DNA of 64,000 nucleotides from positions 1,517,693 through 1,581,692 of the forward strand of contig NZ_CP008852.1 of assembly GCF_000725345.1 (NCBI RefSeq), written 5' to 3'. A model generated the notes under the pieces. It was given only the letters and a program-made list of their open reading frames with translations, did not search any database and was not told where the DNA came from. The stretch is from Pelosinus sp. UFO1. GTDB taxonomy: Bacteria > Bacillota > Negativicutes > DSM-13327. The translations under genes were made by a program, and so were the position numbers. Shown here piece after piece: positions 7,249 to 16,939 of the stretch (positions are counted from its first letter, which is position 1; each line of letters starts with the position of its first letter).

Positions 7249-8433
7249 ATGGGTCAAGATGAATTCGTGCCACAAATTCCTTATGGTACAAGAGATTTTC
7301 TACCGAAAGAAGCTAGGCAGAAACGTGCTGTAGAAGGGGCTCTAGCTCATTTATTTGCTAGTTGGGGCTATGATGAAGTTGTGACTCCTACGATGGAGTA
7401 TTTAGAAACAATGGCTATAGGGGCTGGCAACGACTCAGAACAGCATATGTTCAAGTTTTTTGATAAAAATAATCGTATCTTAGCACTTCGCTCAGATATG
7501 ACAACTCCTATGGCTCGGGTTGCAGCGACTCGTTTTAAGGAAAGTCCCAGCCCAATGAAATTATTTTACTTAACAAATGTGTTTCGTTATGAGCAAGCTC
7601 AGGCCGGAAGACAATGCGAATTTTATCAAGCTGGTGTGGAAATTATGGGAGTTTCTGAGCCTACCGCTGATGCAGAAGCCATCGCGTTGGCTGTAGAAGC
7701 GATGCTTACATCTGGGTTACAAAAGTTTCAAATTGGTTTGGGGCAAGTGGATTTTATTAACGGTATAATGGAACAAAGTGAGCTTTCTCTCTCTCAAAGA
7801 CAACAGGTAAAACAAGCTATGGTGACAAGAAATTTAGTAGGATTAGATGAAATTCTTGTGAATAGCGGTTTACCAGAAGGAGAACAAAAGTTACTTAAGA
7901 ATATACCATTACTGCATGGCACAAAAGAAATGCTCGAAGAAGCCTATAGCATGGTAACGAATGAAAAGAGTCGCAAGGCTTTAGATAATTTGTCTGCTAT
8001 CTATAGTTTGTTAGAAAGTTATGGCGTTGCTCAATATGTAGATTTTGATTTAGGAATTATTCGTGATTTTGAATATTACACAGGTATGGTGTTTGAGTGT
8101 TACACACCAGGACTTGGTTTCCCCATATGTGGTGGTGGCCGGTATGATACTATGTTAACCTCTTTTGGTATGAACTCCGGTGCTACTGGTTTTGCCTTAG
8201 GCATAGAACGGGTATTGTTAGCACTAGAACGTCAAGGTATTATTGGTACTCCCAATTGCAAAAGTATTTATGTTGGTTGGGGAGAAGATAAGTTGGTAGC
8301 GGCCATTGGACAAGCAGAATCATTGCGTAAATCAGGACAATGTGTAGAACTTGCTTTGATTCCTCAGTCAAAAATAGAAGCTGAGACCAGTCAAAAAAGC
8401 AAAGGTTATGCCAGTTTGGTTTATGTAGAGTAA
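7249..8433 (+). CDS. hisZ: ATP phosphoribosyltransferase regulatory subunit HisZ
   Basis: The protein (394 residues) resembles class II histidyl-tRNA synthetases but is the HisZ paralogue, which lacks aminoacylation activity and forms the regulatory half of short-form ATP phosphoribosyltransferase. Motifs include PYGTRDFLPKEA at the start, motif-2-like FRYEQAQAGRQCEFYQAGVE, DFDLGIIRDFEYYTGMVFEC and GGGRYDTML. The HisG in this window is the short 221-residue form that requires HisZ. The gene is separated from hisG by two genes and shares an operon with the YerC-like regulator. Confidence 0.93.
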   Translation: MGQDEFVPQIPYGTRDFLPKEARQKRAVEGALAHLFASWGYDEVVTPTMEYLETMAIGAGNDSEQHMFKFFDKNNRILALRSDMTTPMARVAATRFKESPSPMKLFYLTNVFRYEQAQAGRQCEFYQAGVEIMGVSEPTADAEAIALAVEAMLTSGLQKFQIGLGQVDFINGIMEQSELSLSQRQQVKQAMVTRNLVGLDEILVNSGLPEGEQKLLKNIPLLHGTKEMLEEAYSMVTNEKSRKALDNLSAIYSLLESYGVAQYVDFDLGIIRDFEYYTGMVFECYTPGLGFPICGGGRYDTMLTSFGMNSGATGFALGIERVLLALERQGIIGTPNCKSIYVGWGEDKLVAAIGQAESLRKSGQCVELALIPQSKIEAETSQKSKGYASLVYVE

Positions 8434-8448
8434 TAGGTGGGTGGATAC

Positions 8449-8976
8449 ATGTTTAACCGGCTAAAACAAGTGGTTGCCGCGCTTACTGCTAAGATTACAC
8501 AAGAAGATAGAACTTTTGTAAGCCTCTATTTAAGTTCCCCTGCTGAGGGATTATTTTGGAATATGAATGTACCTGATCAAAGGCATGTTCTTAATGTAGC
8601 CTATACAGCCATTGAATTAGCAAAAAACCACCCTAAAATCGACACGATACTGTTAGTGAAATGTGCTTTACTTCATGATGTAGGGAAAATTAAGAATGAT
8701 GTTAGTACCTTTGATAAGATTATTACTGTAATTGGACACCGACTGGCTCCAAGCTGGGCAAAAAAGTGGGGTAGGCTGGGGCGAGGCAATAAACTAAGTA
8801 ATCTTCGCCATGCGTTTTATGTTTATTTTCATCATGCTGAACGCAGTGCCGCCATGCTAAGGGACATTGGTGAATGTCCTCAAATAATTGAAATTGTTAG
8901 GAAACATCATAAAACTCCAGCAGAGAATGATCCGCTGGAGTTAGTGATACTTAGAAAGTCTGATAATATGCATTAG
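8449..8976 (+). CDS. HD-domain metal-dependent phosphohydrolase
   Basis: The 175-residue protein has an HD domain: RHVLNVAYTAIELA carries the first histidine, CALLHDVGKIKND the HD pair, with further histidines in FYVYFHHAER and VRKHHKTPAENDP. This pattern fits a small single-domain HD hydrolase acting on a nucleotide or phosphate ester; the substrate cannot be told. I chose the ATG at 8449 (GGTGGG upstream) over a GTG at 8437. It follows hisZ by 15 bases, so they are probably co-transcribed. The next gene is convergent. Confidence 0.8.
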   Translation: MFNRLKQVVAALTAKITQEDRTFVSLYLSSPAEGLFWNMNVPDQRHVLNVAYTAIELAKNHPKIDTILLVKCALLHDVGKIKNDVSTFDKIITVIGHRLAPSWAKKWGRLGRGNKLSNLRHAFYVYFHHAERSAAMLRDIGECPQIIEIVRKHHKTPAENDPLELVILRKSDNMH

Positions 8977-8990
8977 GACTATATAGCTAA

Positions 8991-9941
8991 TTAATAGCCC
9001 TTTTTCTTATCAATACAATTTAACATTTCTTTACTTTCAAGGAAGCGGGAGAGATTGTCAGTGAAGAGCTTAATGGCACGGTCAAGATAGTTAGGTGATA
9101 AGGCTGCTACATGGGGAGTAATAATTACATTTTCCATATTCCATAGCGGGGAAGTAGCTGGCAAAGGTTCTTCATCGAATACATCTAAACCAGCGCCTTT
9201 TATTAGACCCTGCTGTAGAGCAGACGCCAAATCTGCTTGCTGAATGATACCGCCCCGAGCAATATTAATGAGATAGGCTGATGGTTTCATAGCAGAAAAT
9301 TCTTTTATCGTAAATAAATTTTTGGTTTCGTCTACCAAAGGTAGAGCAATTACTACGAAATCGGAAAGGGAAAGTAATTCATGGAGCTTTTCGGGAGGGT
9401 ATAGTTCATCTACGAAGAGCTCTTTTGTCATTGTTTGTTTGCTGGCGAGAACCTGCATGCCCATTCCTTTTGCTTTTTTTGCAATTTCTCTGCCAATGCT
9501 GCCAAGCCCAACGATACCGATGGTTTTGTCGTGGATTTCATCAACAGGAGTACGTTTCCAAAGGCTTTTTCCTTGTTGCCTGATAAAGACAGTGAGTCCT
9601 CTTGTAAATGCTAGCATCATAGATAAAACATGCTCTGATACAGGGATGCCATGAATCCCTTTTGAATTGGTTAAGATGGTAGTGGCAAGCTTCATTTCAG
9701 GGAAAACCAAGCTTTCAACCCCGGCGCTTAAGCTATGCACCCACTTTAGTTTAGGCGCAGCAAGGTAGAGGGAACGAATATCCATGGATCCCCAGGTTAA
9801 TAAAATATCAGTGTCATGAATGTGATCGGCCGCTTGAGCCAAATCGCAAGTTATGACATTGCTATTAGGTTCGACGTTTTTAATCGCCTCTATATGGTGA
9901 TTAGTTAAATTGTTAATGACGAGAATATTTAATTTGGGCAT
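8991..9941 (-). CDS. D-isomer-specific 2-hydroxyacid dehydrogenase
   Basis: The 316-residue NAD-dependent dehydrogenase has the Rossmann motif GIVGLGSIGREIAKKAKGMG (about residues 140-159). It also has the family signatures of the catalytic domain: NIARGGIIQQADL with the catalytic arginine, the glutamate in GAGLDVFDEEPLP, and the histidine in IITPHVAA. Substrates of this family are 2-keto/2-hydroxy acids such as glyoxylate, hydroxypyruvate or phosphoglycerate, and cannot be assigned here. I chose the ATG at 9941 (AGGGGTG upstream); an extra 18-residue extension is possible but lacks support. It is convergent with the HD gene and divergent from the his operon. Confidence 0.88.
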   Translation of the reverse strand: MPKLNILVINNLTNHHIEAIKNVEPNSNVITCDLAQAADHIHDTDILLTWGSMDIRSLYLAAPKLKWVHSLSAGVESLVFPEMKLATTILTNSKGIHGIPVSEHVLSMMLAFTRGLTVFIRQQGKSLWKRTPVDEIHDKTIGIVGLGSIGREIAKKAKGMGMQVLASKQTMTKELFVDELYPPEKLHELLSLSDFVVIALPLVDETKNLFTIKEFSAMKPSAYLINIARGGIIQQADLASALQQGLIKGAGLDVFDEEPLPATSPLWNMENVIITPHVAALSPNYLDRAIKLFTDNLSRFLESKEMLNCIDKKKGY

Positions 9942-10111
9942 AATAGATGCACCCCTTTTTACTATTTTATGAGCAAGGAACAGACAGTAAGGCAAAAATC
10001 AGGAACAATCCATTAAGAATGAAAAAATTTGTAGACTGATAGTTGAAAAAGAATGTTTTTAGTTTCTTGCCAGATAATTCTACATATACACGAAAAAGTC
10101 CTACATTTTCA

Positions 10112-10154
10112 TTGACGAATATTTTAATAAATGTTAATATATCTATATATTAAC
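10112..10154 (+). promoter_or_regulatory. hisG promoter with overlapping palindromic operator
   Basis: TTGACG (10112-10117) and TAATAT (10135-10140) form a 17-bp-spaced promoter. The -10 box lies inside an inverted repeat, GTTAATATA (10133-10141) and TATATTAAC (10146-10154), separated by four bases. A repressor bound here would block RNA polymerase. The YerC/HisR-like protein at 6904 is the natural candidate. Confidence 0.72.
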
Positions 10155-10189
10155 GCTTTAAACAACTAAAGGATTTAAGGAGGTTCTTC

Positions 10190-10855
10190 ATGACATCGAG
10201 CGACATGGATTATCTTACAATAGCTTTGCCTAAAGGCAAATTATTTGCCCCTTCGGCAGATATGTTAGCAAAAGTAGGATGTACTGCAGAAGATTTGAGT
10301 GAAAACTCTCGTAAGTTGGTTATAACCAACGAAAAAGAGAAGTTACGATTTATTATAACCAAAACAGCAGATTTACCTACATATGTTGAATATGGGGCTG
10401 CTGATATCGGCATTATTGGTAAAGATGTATTGTTGGAAGAAAATAAAGATGTTTACGAATTGCTAGACTTAAAGTTTGGTTTATGCCGAATGATGGTGGC
10501 TGTACCGGAAGCCTTGCAACAAGAAAAATTAAGCGATTATGCACATATGCGGGTAGCAACGAAATTTCCAGCAATTGCTGAACGCTTTTTTCATAGCATG
10601 GGTATTCAAATGGAATTTATCAAATTAAATGGTTCTATTGAATTAGCACCAATGGTTGGCTTAGCAGAAATTATTGTAGATATTGTAGAAACAGGTCGTA
10701 CTTTAAAGGCAAACAAATTAATCGAGGTTGCTACGATTCAACCGGTCACAGCACGCTTTATTGCTAATCGAGTTAGCTTTAAAATGAAATTTGATCGGAT
10801 TCATCGAATTACAGAAGGGTTAAAGGCCTTGTTGGAAAGCGAGGTAGGCCAATGA
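10190..10855 (+). CDS. hisG: ATP phosphoribosyltransferase catalytic subunit, short form
   Basis: HisG condenses ATP and PRPP in the first step of histidine synthesis. The 221-residue protein is the short form without the C-terminal regulatory domain, which matches the presence of hisZ. Motifs include LTIALPKGKLF, AADIGIIGKDVLLEE, VATKFPAIAERFF, LNGSIELAPMVGLAE and the PRPP-binding loop IVDIVETGRTLKAN. AAGGAGG sits 7 bases before the ATG. The stop overlaps hisD by four bases (ATGA). It is the first gene of the operon hisG-D-C-B-H-A-F-IE. Confidence 0.95.
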   Translation: MTSSDMDYLTIALPKGKLFAPSADMLAKVGCTAEDLSENSRKLVITNEKEKLRFIITKTADLPTYVEYGAADIGIIGKDVLLEENKDVYELLDLKFGLCRMMVAVPEALQQEKLSDYAHMRVATKFPAIAERFFHSMGIQMEFIKLNGSIELAPMVGLAEIIVDIVETGRTLKANKLIEVATIQPVTARFIANRVSFKMKFDRIHRITEGLKALLESEVGQ

Positions 10856-12192
10856 GAGTTGTAGATACAAAAGATATTAGTAAAGAAGCCTTAACAGAAC
10901 TTTTGAGAAAACCTTCTTTTGATCAAGTGGTATTAGGAGAGGGAGCTAAAGCCAGTATTAAAAAGGTTTTTGGTAGTGAACTTACAGCTTCTCAAGTCGT
11001 AGATAAAATTGTTCAAGATGTGCGTATTCAAGGAGATGAAGCAGTTCTTAAGTATACAAAAGAAATTGATGGCGTAAGCTTAACTACTGAGTGCTTGGAG
11101 GTAACAGTAGCGGAATTTGAGGAAGCCTTGGAAAAGGTGGATCAGCAGGTATTAGCTGCAATACGTAAAGCCATTGCTAACGTAAAATCTTTTCACCAAG
11201 AACAACTTCCCAAGACCTGGCTTACCTATAGAGAGCATGGAGCCATGTTAGGGCAAAACGTTACACCTTTAGAAAGAGTCGGAATCTACGTGCCTGGCGG
11301 GACTGCTATGTATCCTTCTTCCGTTATTATGAATGCAGTACCAGCTGTAGTTGCTGGAGTCAAGGAAATCATCATGGTAGTACCACCGGGGAAAGATGGC
11401 AGCATCAATCCTAATGTACTTACTGCAGCCCGTGAAGCAGGTGTCACAAGAGTATTTAAAGTTGGCGGAGCACAAGCTATTGCCGCTTTAGCTTTTGGTA
11501 CAAAGCTAATTCCCCAAGTAGACAAAATTACTGGGCCAGGTAATATATTTGTTACCTTGGCTAAAAAAGCAGTGTACGGACATTGTGACATTGATATGTT
11601 AGCTGGGCCTAGCGAAATTCTAATTGTTGCAGATGAAACCGCCAATCCCGCTTATATTGCTGCAGATATGTTGAGTCAGGCTGAACATGATGTATTGGCT
11701 TCTAGTATTTTAATTACCGATAGCAGTGACCTTGTTGGTAAAGTAGAGCTAGAAGTAAAACGTCAATTGGCAGAACTACCTCGTAGGGAAATTGCAGAAG
11801 AAGCATTAACAAGAAATGGTTTAATCATTGTGGCAAAGGATAGTATGCAAGCTATGGAATTGGCGAACCTATCGGCTCCAGAGCACTTAGAGATACTAAC
11901 TGCTGAGCCTTTTTCCATGCTTCCTTATGTACGTAATGCAGGTGCAGTATTTTTAGGACCTTATTCGCCAGAACCTTTGGGGGATTATTTTGCAGGACCC
12001 AATCATGTATTACCGACAGGGGGAACCGCACGGTTTTATTCTGTCTTAAATGTAGAGACCTTTATGAAAAAGACCAGTATTATTGCCTATACGAAAGAGG
12101 CACTTAATCAAGTTTCGGAGCAAGTGATTACTTTGGCAAAAGCAGAAGGCTTACAGGCTCATGCAAATGCCATTCGAGTGAGGGGGAAATAA
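10852..12192 (+). CDS. hisD: Histidinol dehydrogenase
   Basis: HisD carries out the last two steps, oxidising L-histidinol to L-histidine with two NAD+. The 446-residue protein shows the family blocks [63 protein letters not shown] with the zinc-ligand glutamine and histidine in LSQAEHD, and SAPEHLEIL and [20 protein letters not shown]. Length is normal. ATG overlaps the hisG stop. Confidence 0.96.
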   Translation: MRVVDTKDISKEALTELLRKPSFDQVVLGEGAKASIKKVFGSELTASQVVDKIVQDVRIQGDEAVLKYTKEIDGVSLTTECLEVTVAEFEEALEKVDQQVLAAIRKAIANVKSFHQEQLPKTWLTYREHGAMLGQNVTPLERVGIYVPGGTAMYPSSVIMNAVPAVVAGVKEIIMVVPPGKDGSINPNVLTAAREAGVTRVFKVGGAQAIAALAFGTKLIPQVDKITGPGNIFVTLAKKAVYGHCDIDMLAGPSEILIVADETANPAYIAADMLSQAEHDVLASSILITDSSDLVGKVELEVKRQLAELPRREIAEEALTRNGLIIVAKDSMQAMELANLSAPEHLEILTAEPFSMLPYVRNAGAVFLGPYSPEPLGDYFAGPNHVLPTGGTARFYSVLNVETFMKKTSIIAYTKEALNQVSEQVITLAKAEGLQAHANAIRVRGK

Positions 12193-12194
12193 GG

Positions 12195-13259
12195 ATGTTT
12201 GATTATAGACCAGGATTAGATAAAATAAAACCTTATTCTGTAGAAGAAAAAGAGTGGGATAGTAAGCTAGATGCTAATGAGAGTCCTAGCAATTTGCCGC
12301 CCTTAGTACATGAAAGGGTAATGAACCAGCTGGAATATATGGCATTTAACCGTTATCCTGATATAGGAACCCGAGATTTTAGATCTCAAATTGCAGAAAA
12401 TTTTAATACTACGGTGCAAAATACCCTAATTGGCAATGGGTCAAGTGAAATCCTGCTGGCTTTATGTCAGACTTTCGGTGGGCCAGGTAGAAGTATTGTT
12501 TTTCCAGTACCTTCTTTTTCCATGTATGGTATTTACGCTCAGTTGACGGAGAGTAAGGCTGTACCGGTAGAGTTAAATGAAGAGTATGCTTTATCACGGG
12601 ATCAGGTGATCCAAGCAGCTCAACTGGCAGATGCCAAGTTAGTTATTTTATGTAACCCAAATAATCCTACCGGTTCTATCATCCCTAAAGGGGACATTGA
12701 GTACATTGTTAGCAAGTTGAAGTGCCCAGTGGTTGTTGACGAAGCCTATTATGAATTCTATGGAGAGTCAGCTGTAGACCTAATGAGACAATATGACAAT
12801 TTAATTATCGCTCGGACCTTATCAAAAGCCTACGGCCTAGCAGCTGCTCGTGTAGGGTATATGCTTGCAAATGCGGAAATCGTATCTATGGTGGAACGAG
12901 TTATGATGCCTTATCATATGAATGCATTATCTCTTGTTACAGCAGAAGTAGTATACCAAATGCGTGATGAATTTCTGCCAATCATCGGGCAGATTATTGC
13001 AGAGCGTGAGCGTTTGATTACTTTGCTAACAGCATTACCAGATATTACAGTCTATCCATCAGAAACTAACTTTATCTTACTAAAAACAAAAAAAGCGAAA
13101 GAATTGAGCGCCTATTTATCTGATAAAAACATTGGTATCCGAGATTTTAGCTCGGCTCCTTATCTAACGAATTGTATTCGAATTACAGTGGGGACGCCAT
13201 TGGAAAACGATAACTTATCTAAAGCAATCGAAGTTTTTTTGAAAGAAGGTTCTTTATGA
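12195..13259 (+). CDS. hisC: Histidinol-phosphate aminotransferase
   Basis: HisC is a class II PLP aminotransferase that converts imidazole acetol phosphate and glutamate to histidinol phosphate. The 354-residue protein has LDANESPSNLPP near the start, GNGSSEILLAL, LCNPNNPTGSI, VVVDEAYYEF with the PLP-contacting aspartate, and the PLP lysine in ARTLSKAYGLAAARVGY. It starts 2 bases after the hisD stop, and its end overlaps hisB by four bases. Confidence 0.95.
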   Translation: MFDYRPGLDKIKPYSVEEKEWDSKLDANESPSNLPPLVHERVMNQLEYMAFNRYPDIGTRDFRSQIAENFNTTVQNTLIGNGSSEILLALCQTFGGPGRSIVFPVPSFSMYGIYAQLTESKAVPVELNEEYALSRDQVIQAAQLADAKLVILCNPNNPTGSIIPKGDIEYIVSKLKCPVVVDEAYYEFYGESAVDLMRQYDNLIIARTLSKAYGLAAARVGYMLANAEIVSMVERVMMPYHMNALSLVTAEVVYQMRDEFLPIIGQIIAERERLITLLTALPDITVYPSETNFILLKTKKAKELSAYLSDKNIGIRDFSSAPYLTNCIRITVGTPLENDNLSKAIEVFLKEGSL

Positions 13260-13843
13260 TGCGTAGAGGAGCAGTATCACGGGAGACAGCCGAAACGAAG
13301 ATAGCAGCTGACTTAACCATTGATGGCACAGGGAAAAGCGAAATTGCTACAGGGATTGGTTTTTTTGACCATATGTTAATACTCCTAACGAAACATGGTT
13401 TTTTTGATTTACAGCTCACTACAAACGGCGATTTGCATGTAGATGGACATCATACTGTCGAAGATACAGGAATTGCTTTAGGGCAAGCCTTAACTAAGGC
13501 TTTGGGAGATAAAAGCGGTATAAAACGCTACGGTACTGCTTTTGTCCCAATGGATGAGGTTTTGGCTATGGTGTCCTTAGATATTAGTGGTCGTCCTTAT
13601 CTGGTTTTTGATGCTGCAATTCCAGCACAAAAAATAGGTGATTTTGATAGCGAATTAGTAGAAGAATTTTTACGGGCTTTGTCGGTGCATGCTGGTTTAA
13701 CTTTACATGTACGTGTATTATCAGGAAAAAATTCTCACCATATTGTGGAAGCTGTCTTTAAGGCATTGGGCCGAGCCTTGGATGAAGCAACATCTAAAGA
13801 TGAACGAATTGTTGGAGTCATGTCTACTAAGGGGATGTTATAG
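13256..13843 (+). CDS. hisB: Imidazoleglycerol-phosphate dehydratase
   Basis: HisB dehydrates imidazoleglycerol phosphate. The 195-residue protein is the monofunctional dehydratase without an HAD phosphatase domain. It shows GIGFFDHMLILLTKHGFFDL, DGHHTVEDTGIALGQAL with manganese-ligand histidines and glutamate, RYGTAFVPMDEVLA and KNSHHIVEAVFKALGRAL. Two adjacent ATG codons can serve as start (13256 or 13259); the first overlaps the hisC stop. The histidinol phosphatase must come from elsewhere, probably the PHP gene at 2270. Confidence 0.95.
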   Translation: MMRRGAVSRETAETKIAADLTIDGTGKSEIATGIGFFDHMLILLTKHGFFDLQLTTNGDLHVDGHHTVEDTGIALGQALTKALGDKSGIKRYGTAFVPMDEVLAMVSLDISGRPYLVFDAAIPAQKIGDFDSELVEEFLRALSVHAGLTLHVRVLSGKNSHHIVEAVFKALGRALDEATSKDERIVGVMSTKGML

Positions 13844-13854
13844 GAGGGGTGACC

Positions 13855-14463
13855 ATGATTGCCATTATTGATTATGGTATGGGTAATTTATTTAGTGTCG
13901 AGAAGGCGTTTGTTAAATTAGGAGCAGAGGTTGTTGTTACAAGTAATCCAGAGGCTGTTGTTACAGCGGATAAAGTGGTATTACCAGGTGTCGGTGCTTT
14001 TGGAGATTGTATGGAAAACCTTAGGGCTTATCAAATGATCGATGCAATTGCTGAAGTAGTTGCTAAGGGAACACCTTTTCTCTCTATTTGCCTAGGATTA
14101 CAAGTTTTATTTGAAGGCAGCGAAGAAGATCCAGAGGTTAAAGGACTTGGGATTTTTCCTGGCATGGTGCGTAAGATAGAGGCTCCAAATCTTAAGATTC
14201 CTCATATGAGTTGGAATAGCCTGACCTTTTCTGGTAATAGTCCTTTATTTGCTAATTTGCCTCAAGAATCTTTCGTATATTTTGTACATAGTTATCATGC
14301 AGTACCGGAGGACCCTAGTCTGATTACTGCAGTTACAGATTACGGTGGTCCAGTCACTGCTGCGGTTGGGCGGGGGAATGTGCAGGCAGTGCAATTTCAT
14401 CCAGAAAAATCTAGCAGTGTAGGTTTGGCAATGCTGGCTAATTTTAAGGAGATGAAGTTATGA
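13855..14463 (+). CDS. hisH: Imidazole glycerol phosphate synthase, glutaminase subunit
   Basis: HisH supplies ammonia from glutamine to HisF. The 202-residue class I glutamine amidotransferase has the nucleophile in FLSICLGLQVLFEGSEE (cysteine near residue 80) and the histidine and glutamate of the triad in VQAVQFHPEKSS, with the oxyanion region LPGVGAFGDC. I chose the ATG at 13855, preceded by AGGAGGGG, over a GTG two codons upstream. The stop overlaps hisA by four bases. Confidence 0.95.
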   Translation: MIAIIDYGMGNLFSVEKAFVKLGAEVVVTSNPEAVVTADKVVLPGVGAFGDCMENLRAYQMIDAIAEVVAKGTPFLSICLGLQVLFEGSEEDPEVKGLGIFPGMVRKIEAPNLKIPHMSWNSLTFSGNSPLFANLPQESFVYFVHSYHAVPEDPSLITAVTDYGGPVTAAVGRGNVQAVQFHPEKSSSVGLAMLANFKEMKL

Positions 14464-15188
14464 TTATTTTTCCTGCTATTGATATTAGAGGCGGAAAGTG
14501 TGTACGTTTGACAGAGGGACGTTTTGACCAAGAAACAATATTTGCGGACCATCCGATGGAGATGGCGCTTCGTTGGGAAAAAGAGGGCGCAGAATATCTG
14601 CATTTGGTAGACTTAGATGGTGCACTTGCTGGTAAACCAGTTAATTTGAAGGTAATTGGTGAGATTGCAAAAACTGTAAAAATTCCCGTCCAATTAGGTG
14701 GTGGTATTCGGACGTTAGATACCATTGAGCAAGTGCTAAAAGCGGGGGTGCAACGGGTAATTTTAGGATCGATTGCCGTACGTCAGCCTGAATTGGTAAA
14801 AGAAGCTTGTAGGCAGTATGGGGATCGAATTGTTGTAGGGATTGATGCTCGTGATGGCATTGCTGCTGTCGAAGGATGGGGCGTCGCAGGTGGTATTCGT
14901 GCAGAAGAACTGGGGCAAAAGATGGCTGAGGTAGGTGTGGCTCGTATTATCTACACAGATATTTCCCGGGATGGAACTTTATCCGGGGTGAACGTTGCCG
15001 CTACAGCAGCTTTGGCGAAGGCTTCGAATATTCCCGTGATTGCTTCTGGCGGCGTTCGTGATTTAGCAGATATTAAAGCCATTAAAGAAGCAGTAAGTGA
15101 AGGTATTGAAGGTGTGATTGTTGGTAAGGCCATTTATACAGGCAGTTTATGCCTCGCCGATGCATTACAGTTGCTACAGGGAGAGTGA
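14460..15188 (+). CDS. hisA: ProFAR isomerase HisA
   Basis: HisA is the (beta/alpha)8 isomerase that converts ProFAR to PRFAR by an Amadori rearrangement. The 242-residue protein has the catalytic aspartate in [20 protein letters not shown], the phosphate-binding half-barrel motifs [10 protein letters not shown] and [12 protein letters not shown], the second acid in [12 protein letters not shown], and [11 protein letters not shown]. Two-fold repeat symmetry of the barrel is visible. The ATG overlaps the hisH stop. Confidence 0.95.
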   Translation: MIIFPAIDIRGGKCVRLTEGRFDQETIFADHPMEMALRWEKEGAEYLHLVDLDGALAGKPVNLKVIGEIAKTVKIPVQLGGGIRTLDTIEQVLKAGVQRVILGSIAVRQPELVKEACRQYGDRIVVGIDARDGIAAVEGWGVAGGIRAEELGQKMAEVGVARIIYTDISRDGTLSGVNVAATAALAKASNIPVIASGGVRDLADIKAIKEAVSEGIEGVIVGKAIYTGSLCLADALQLLQGE

Positions 15189-15192
15189 GACG

Positions 15193-15951
15193 ATGTATAC
15201 GAAACGGATTATTCCTTGTTTAGATGTGAAAGATGGGAGAGTCGTAAAAGGAACAAATTTTGTTGGACTTAGGGATGCTGGTGATCCAGTAGAATTAGCA
15301 TCTATTTATGATAAAGAGCTTGCTGATGAGTTAATTTTTCTAGACATTACCGCTTCTTGTGAAGAAAGAAATACCATGGTGCAAATGGTAGAGCAAACCG
15401 CATCACAGGTGTTTATCCCTTTTACCGTAGGGGGAGGAATTCGTACGGTAGATGATATTCGTAAGATGTTAAAAGCTGGGGCTGATAAAGTCTCTCTCAA
15501 CACAGCGGCTATCAAAAATCCAGAATTACTTTCTGAAGGCGCAAAACGTTTTGGCTCTCAGTGTATTGTTTTAGCCGTTGATGCCAGACAAGCTGGAGAA
15601 GATAAATGGGAAGTATATATTAATGGCGGACGTACGCCAACTGGTCTTGATGTAATTGAGTGGGTGAAAAAAGCGACGGAGCTTGGCGCTGGAGAAATTT
15701 TGCTGACTAGCATGGATAAAGATGGTACCAAAGATGGTTATGATATTAAACTCACGAGAGCAGTTTCTGAAGCAGTAGGTGTTCCAGTGATTGCCTCTGG
15801 TGGTGCAGGCGAAATGGTACATTTTTATGATGTACTCACAGCAGGCAAGGCAGATGCTGTGTTAGCCGCCTCGGTATTTCATTTTGGACAATTTACCGTT
15901 GGTCAAGTCAAGCAGTATTTAAAATCGAGAGGGGTAGATGTAAGACTATGA
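15193..15951 (+). CDS. hisF: Imidazole glycerol phosphate synthase, cyclase subunit
   Basis: HisF receives ammonia from HisH and turns PRFAR into imidazoleglycerol phosphate plus AICAR. The 252-residue barrel starts [20 protein letters not shown] (catalytic aspartate), then [51 protein letters not shown] (second catalytic aspartate) and [11 protein letters not shown] chose the ATG at 15193, five bases after the hisA stop, because the protein begins there with the conserved N-terminus. The end overlaps hisI by four bases. Confidence 0.96.
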   Translation: MYTKRIIPCLDVKDGRVVKGTNFVGLRDAGDPVELASIYDKELADELIFLDITASCEERNTMVQMVEQTASQVFIPFTVGGGIRTVDDIRKMLKAGADKVSLNTAAIKNPELLSEGAKRFGSQCIVLAVDARQAGEDKWEVYINGGRTPTGLDVIEWVKKATELGAGEILLTSMDKDGTKDGYDIKLTRAVSEAVGVPVIASGGAGEMVHFYDVLTAGKADAVLAASVFHFGQFTVGQVKQYLKSRGVDVRL

Positions 15952-16604
15952 TCAACTTAGAAGGGATAAAATTTGATGAAAATGGCTTAATCCCAGCTAT
16001 TATTCAGGAAGAAGAAACAGGCAAGGTTCTCATGCTGGCCTATATGAATGAAGAATCAGTAAGAAAAACAATAGAAACTAAGGTCACTTGGTTTTATAGC
16101 CGCAGTCGTCAAAGCTTATGGCAAAAGGGGGAAACATCGGGTCATGTGCAGCATGTGAAGCAGATTCGTTATGACTGTGATGGTGACACCCTTTTACTTC
16201 AAGTAGAACAAATTGGTGTAGCCTGTCATGAAGGAACATTATCTTGCTTTAGTCGTATCCTCGGGGATACTAAATTGCAAGAAGAAAAGCTCGTAGATAC
16301 TAGTGAAATCTATGGACAATCCGTAGCTACAGTACTAAATGAGTTATTCCATGTAATTAATGATCGTAAACGTAACCCAATAGCAGGATCTTATACTACT
16401 TATCTCTTTGAAAAGGGCCAGGATAAAATTCTGAAAAAAGTAGGAGAAGAAGCTGCAGAAACTATTATTGGTTCTAAAAATAATAGTAAAGAAGAACTAC
16501 TTTATGAAATGGCAGATCTTTGGTATCACTGCTTAGTATTATTAGTACAGCATGATGTGAGTCTTACTGAGCTATTAGAAGAATTACAAAAAAGAAGAAA
16601 ATAA
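15948..16604 (+). CDS. hisIE: Bifunctional phosphoribosyl-AMP cyclohydrolase / phosphoribosyl-ATP pyrophosphatase
   Basis: The 218-residue protein fuses two enzymes for steps 2 and 3 of the pathway. The N-terminal HisI part (about residues 1-110) has [29 protein letters not shown] and the zinc/magnesium motif [23 protein letters not shown]. The C-terminal HisE part (about 120-218) has a MazG-like fold with [27 protein letters not shown] and [13 protein letters not shown]. It is the last gene of the operon and is followed by a terminator. Confidence 0.95.
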   Translation: MINLEGIKFDENGLIPAIIQEEETGKVLMLAYMNEESVRKTIETKVTWFYSRSRQSLWQKGETSGHVQHVKQIRYDCDGDTLLLQVEQIGVACHEGTLSCFSRILGDTKLQEEKLVDTSEIYGQSVATVLNELFHVINDRKRNPIAGSYTTYLFEKGQDKILKKVGEEAAETIIGSKNNSKEELLYEMADLWYHCLVLLVQHDVSLTELLEELQKRRK

Positions 16605-16618
16605 CAAGTCAGATGCTG

Positions 16619-16689
16619 TTAAAATCCCCAAAAAGCAAAACCACCAATTATCCATCAGATTGGCGGTCTTGTTTTTTGGGGATTTTAAA
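16619..16689 (+). terminator. Terminator of the his operon
   Basis: TTAAAATCCCCAAAAAGCAA at the left pairs with CTTGTTTTTTGGGGATTTTA at the right, with an internal CCACCAATTATCC/GATTGGCGG arm. The stem is long and followed by AAACGCG. It sits 15 bases after the hisIE stop. Confidence 0.65.
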
Positions 16690-16790
16690 CGCGAAGGTCA
16701 CGAAGGTGTAGGAAGAACACCAAGGGTATTGTAAATATTTGAGGCTTTTGACATTCTTTGCATCTTCGTGTCTTTGCGGTTCAAAATGTT
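16690..16790. repeat. Intergenic repeat of the 'ttcgtgtctttgcggttc' type
   Basis: The left part, GCGAAGGTCACGAAGGTGTA followed by GGAAGAACACCAAGGG, and the right part, CTTTGCATCTTCGTGTCTTT followed by GCGGTTCAAAA, are degenerate inverted copies of one theme (cgaag-cgaag against cttcg-ctttgcg). This resembles short palindromic intergenic repeats seen in many copies in bacterial genomes. The remaining bases to 16939 hold nothing I can name. Confidence 0.5.
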
Positions 16791-16939
16791 TTTTCTTATA
16801 TTTCTTTATATGTTAAGAGCATATTGGTCTTTTACCTATAGCCGAATTAGAAGGAAGAAGGATTTTTTTTTAGAGTGGTGAAAGAATAAAGATGATATAG
16901 TTTTTCTGGATACTAATTATAGAACTTAGAGGTGTTAAA

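Noticed and set aside
9942-10189. T-box or His attenuator before hisG
   Set aside because: No T-box core sequence, no run of His codons in a leader peptide and no terminator hairpin; a promoter with palindrome explains the region.
11286-11645. 119-codon minus-strand frame inside hisD
   Set aside because: It is antisense to conserved HisD motifs, with no start signal.
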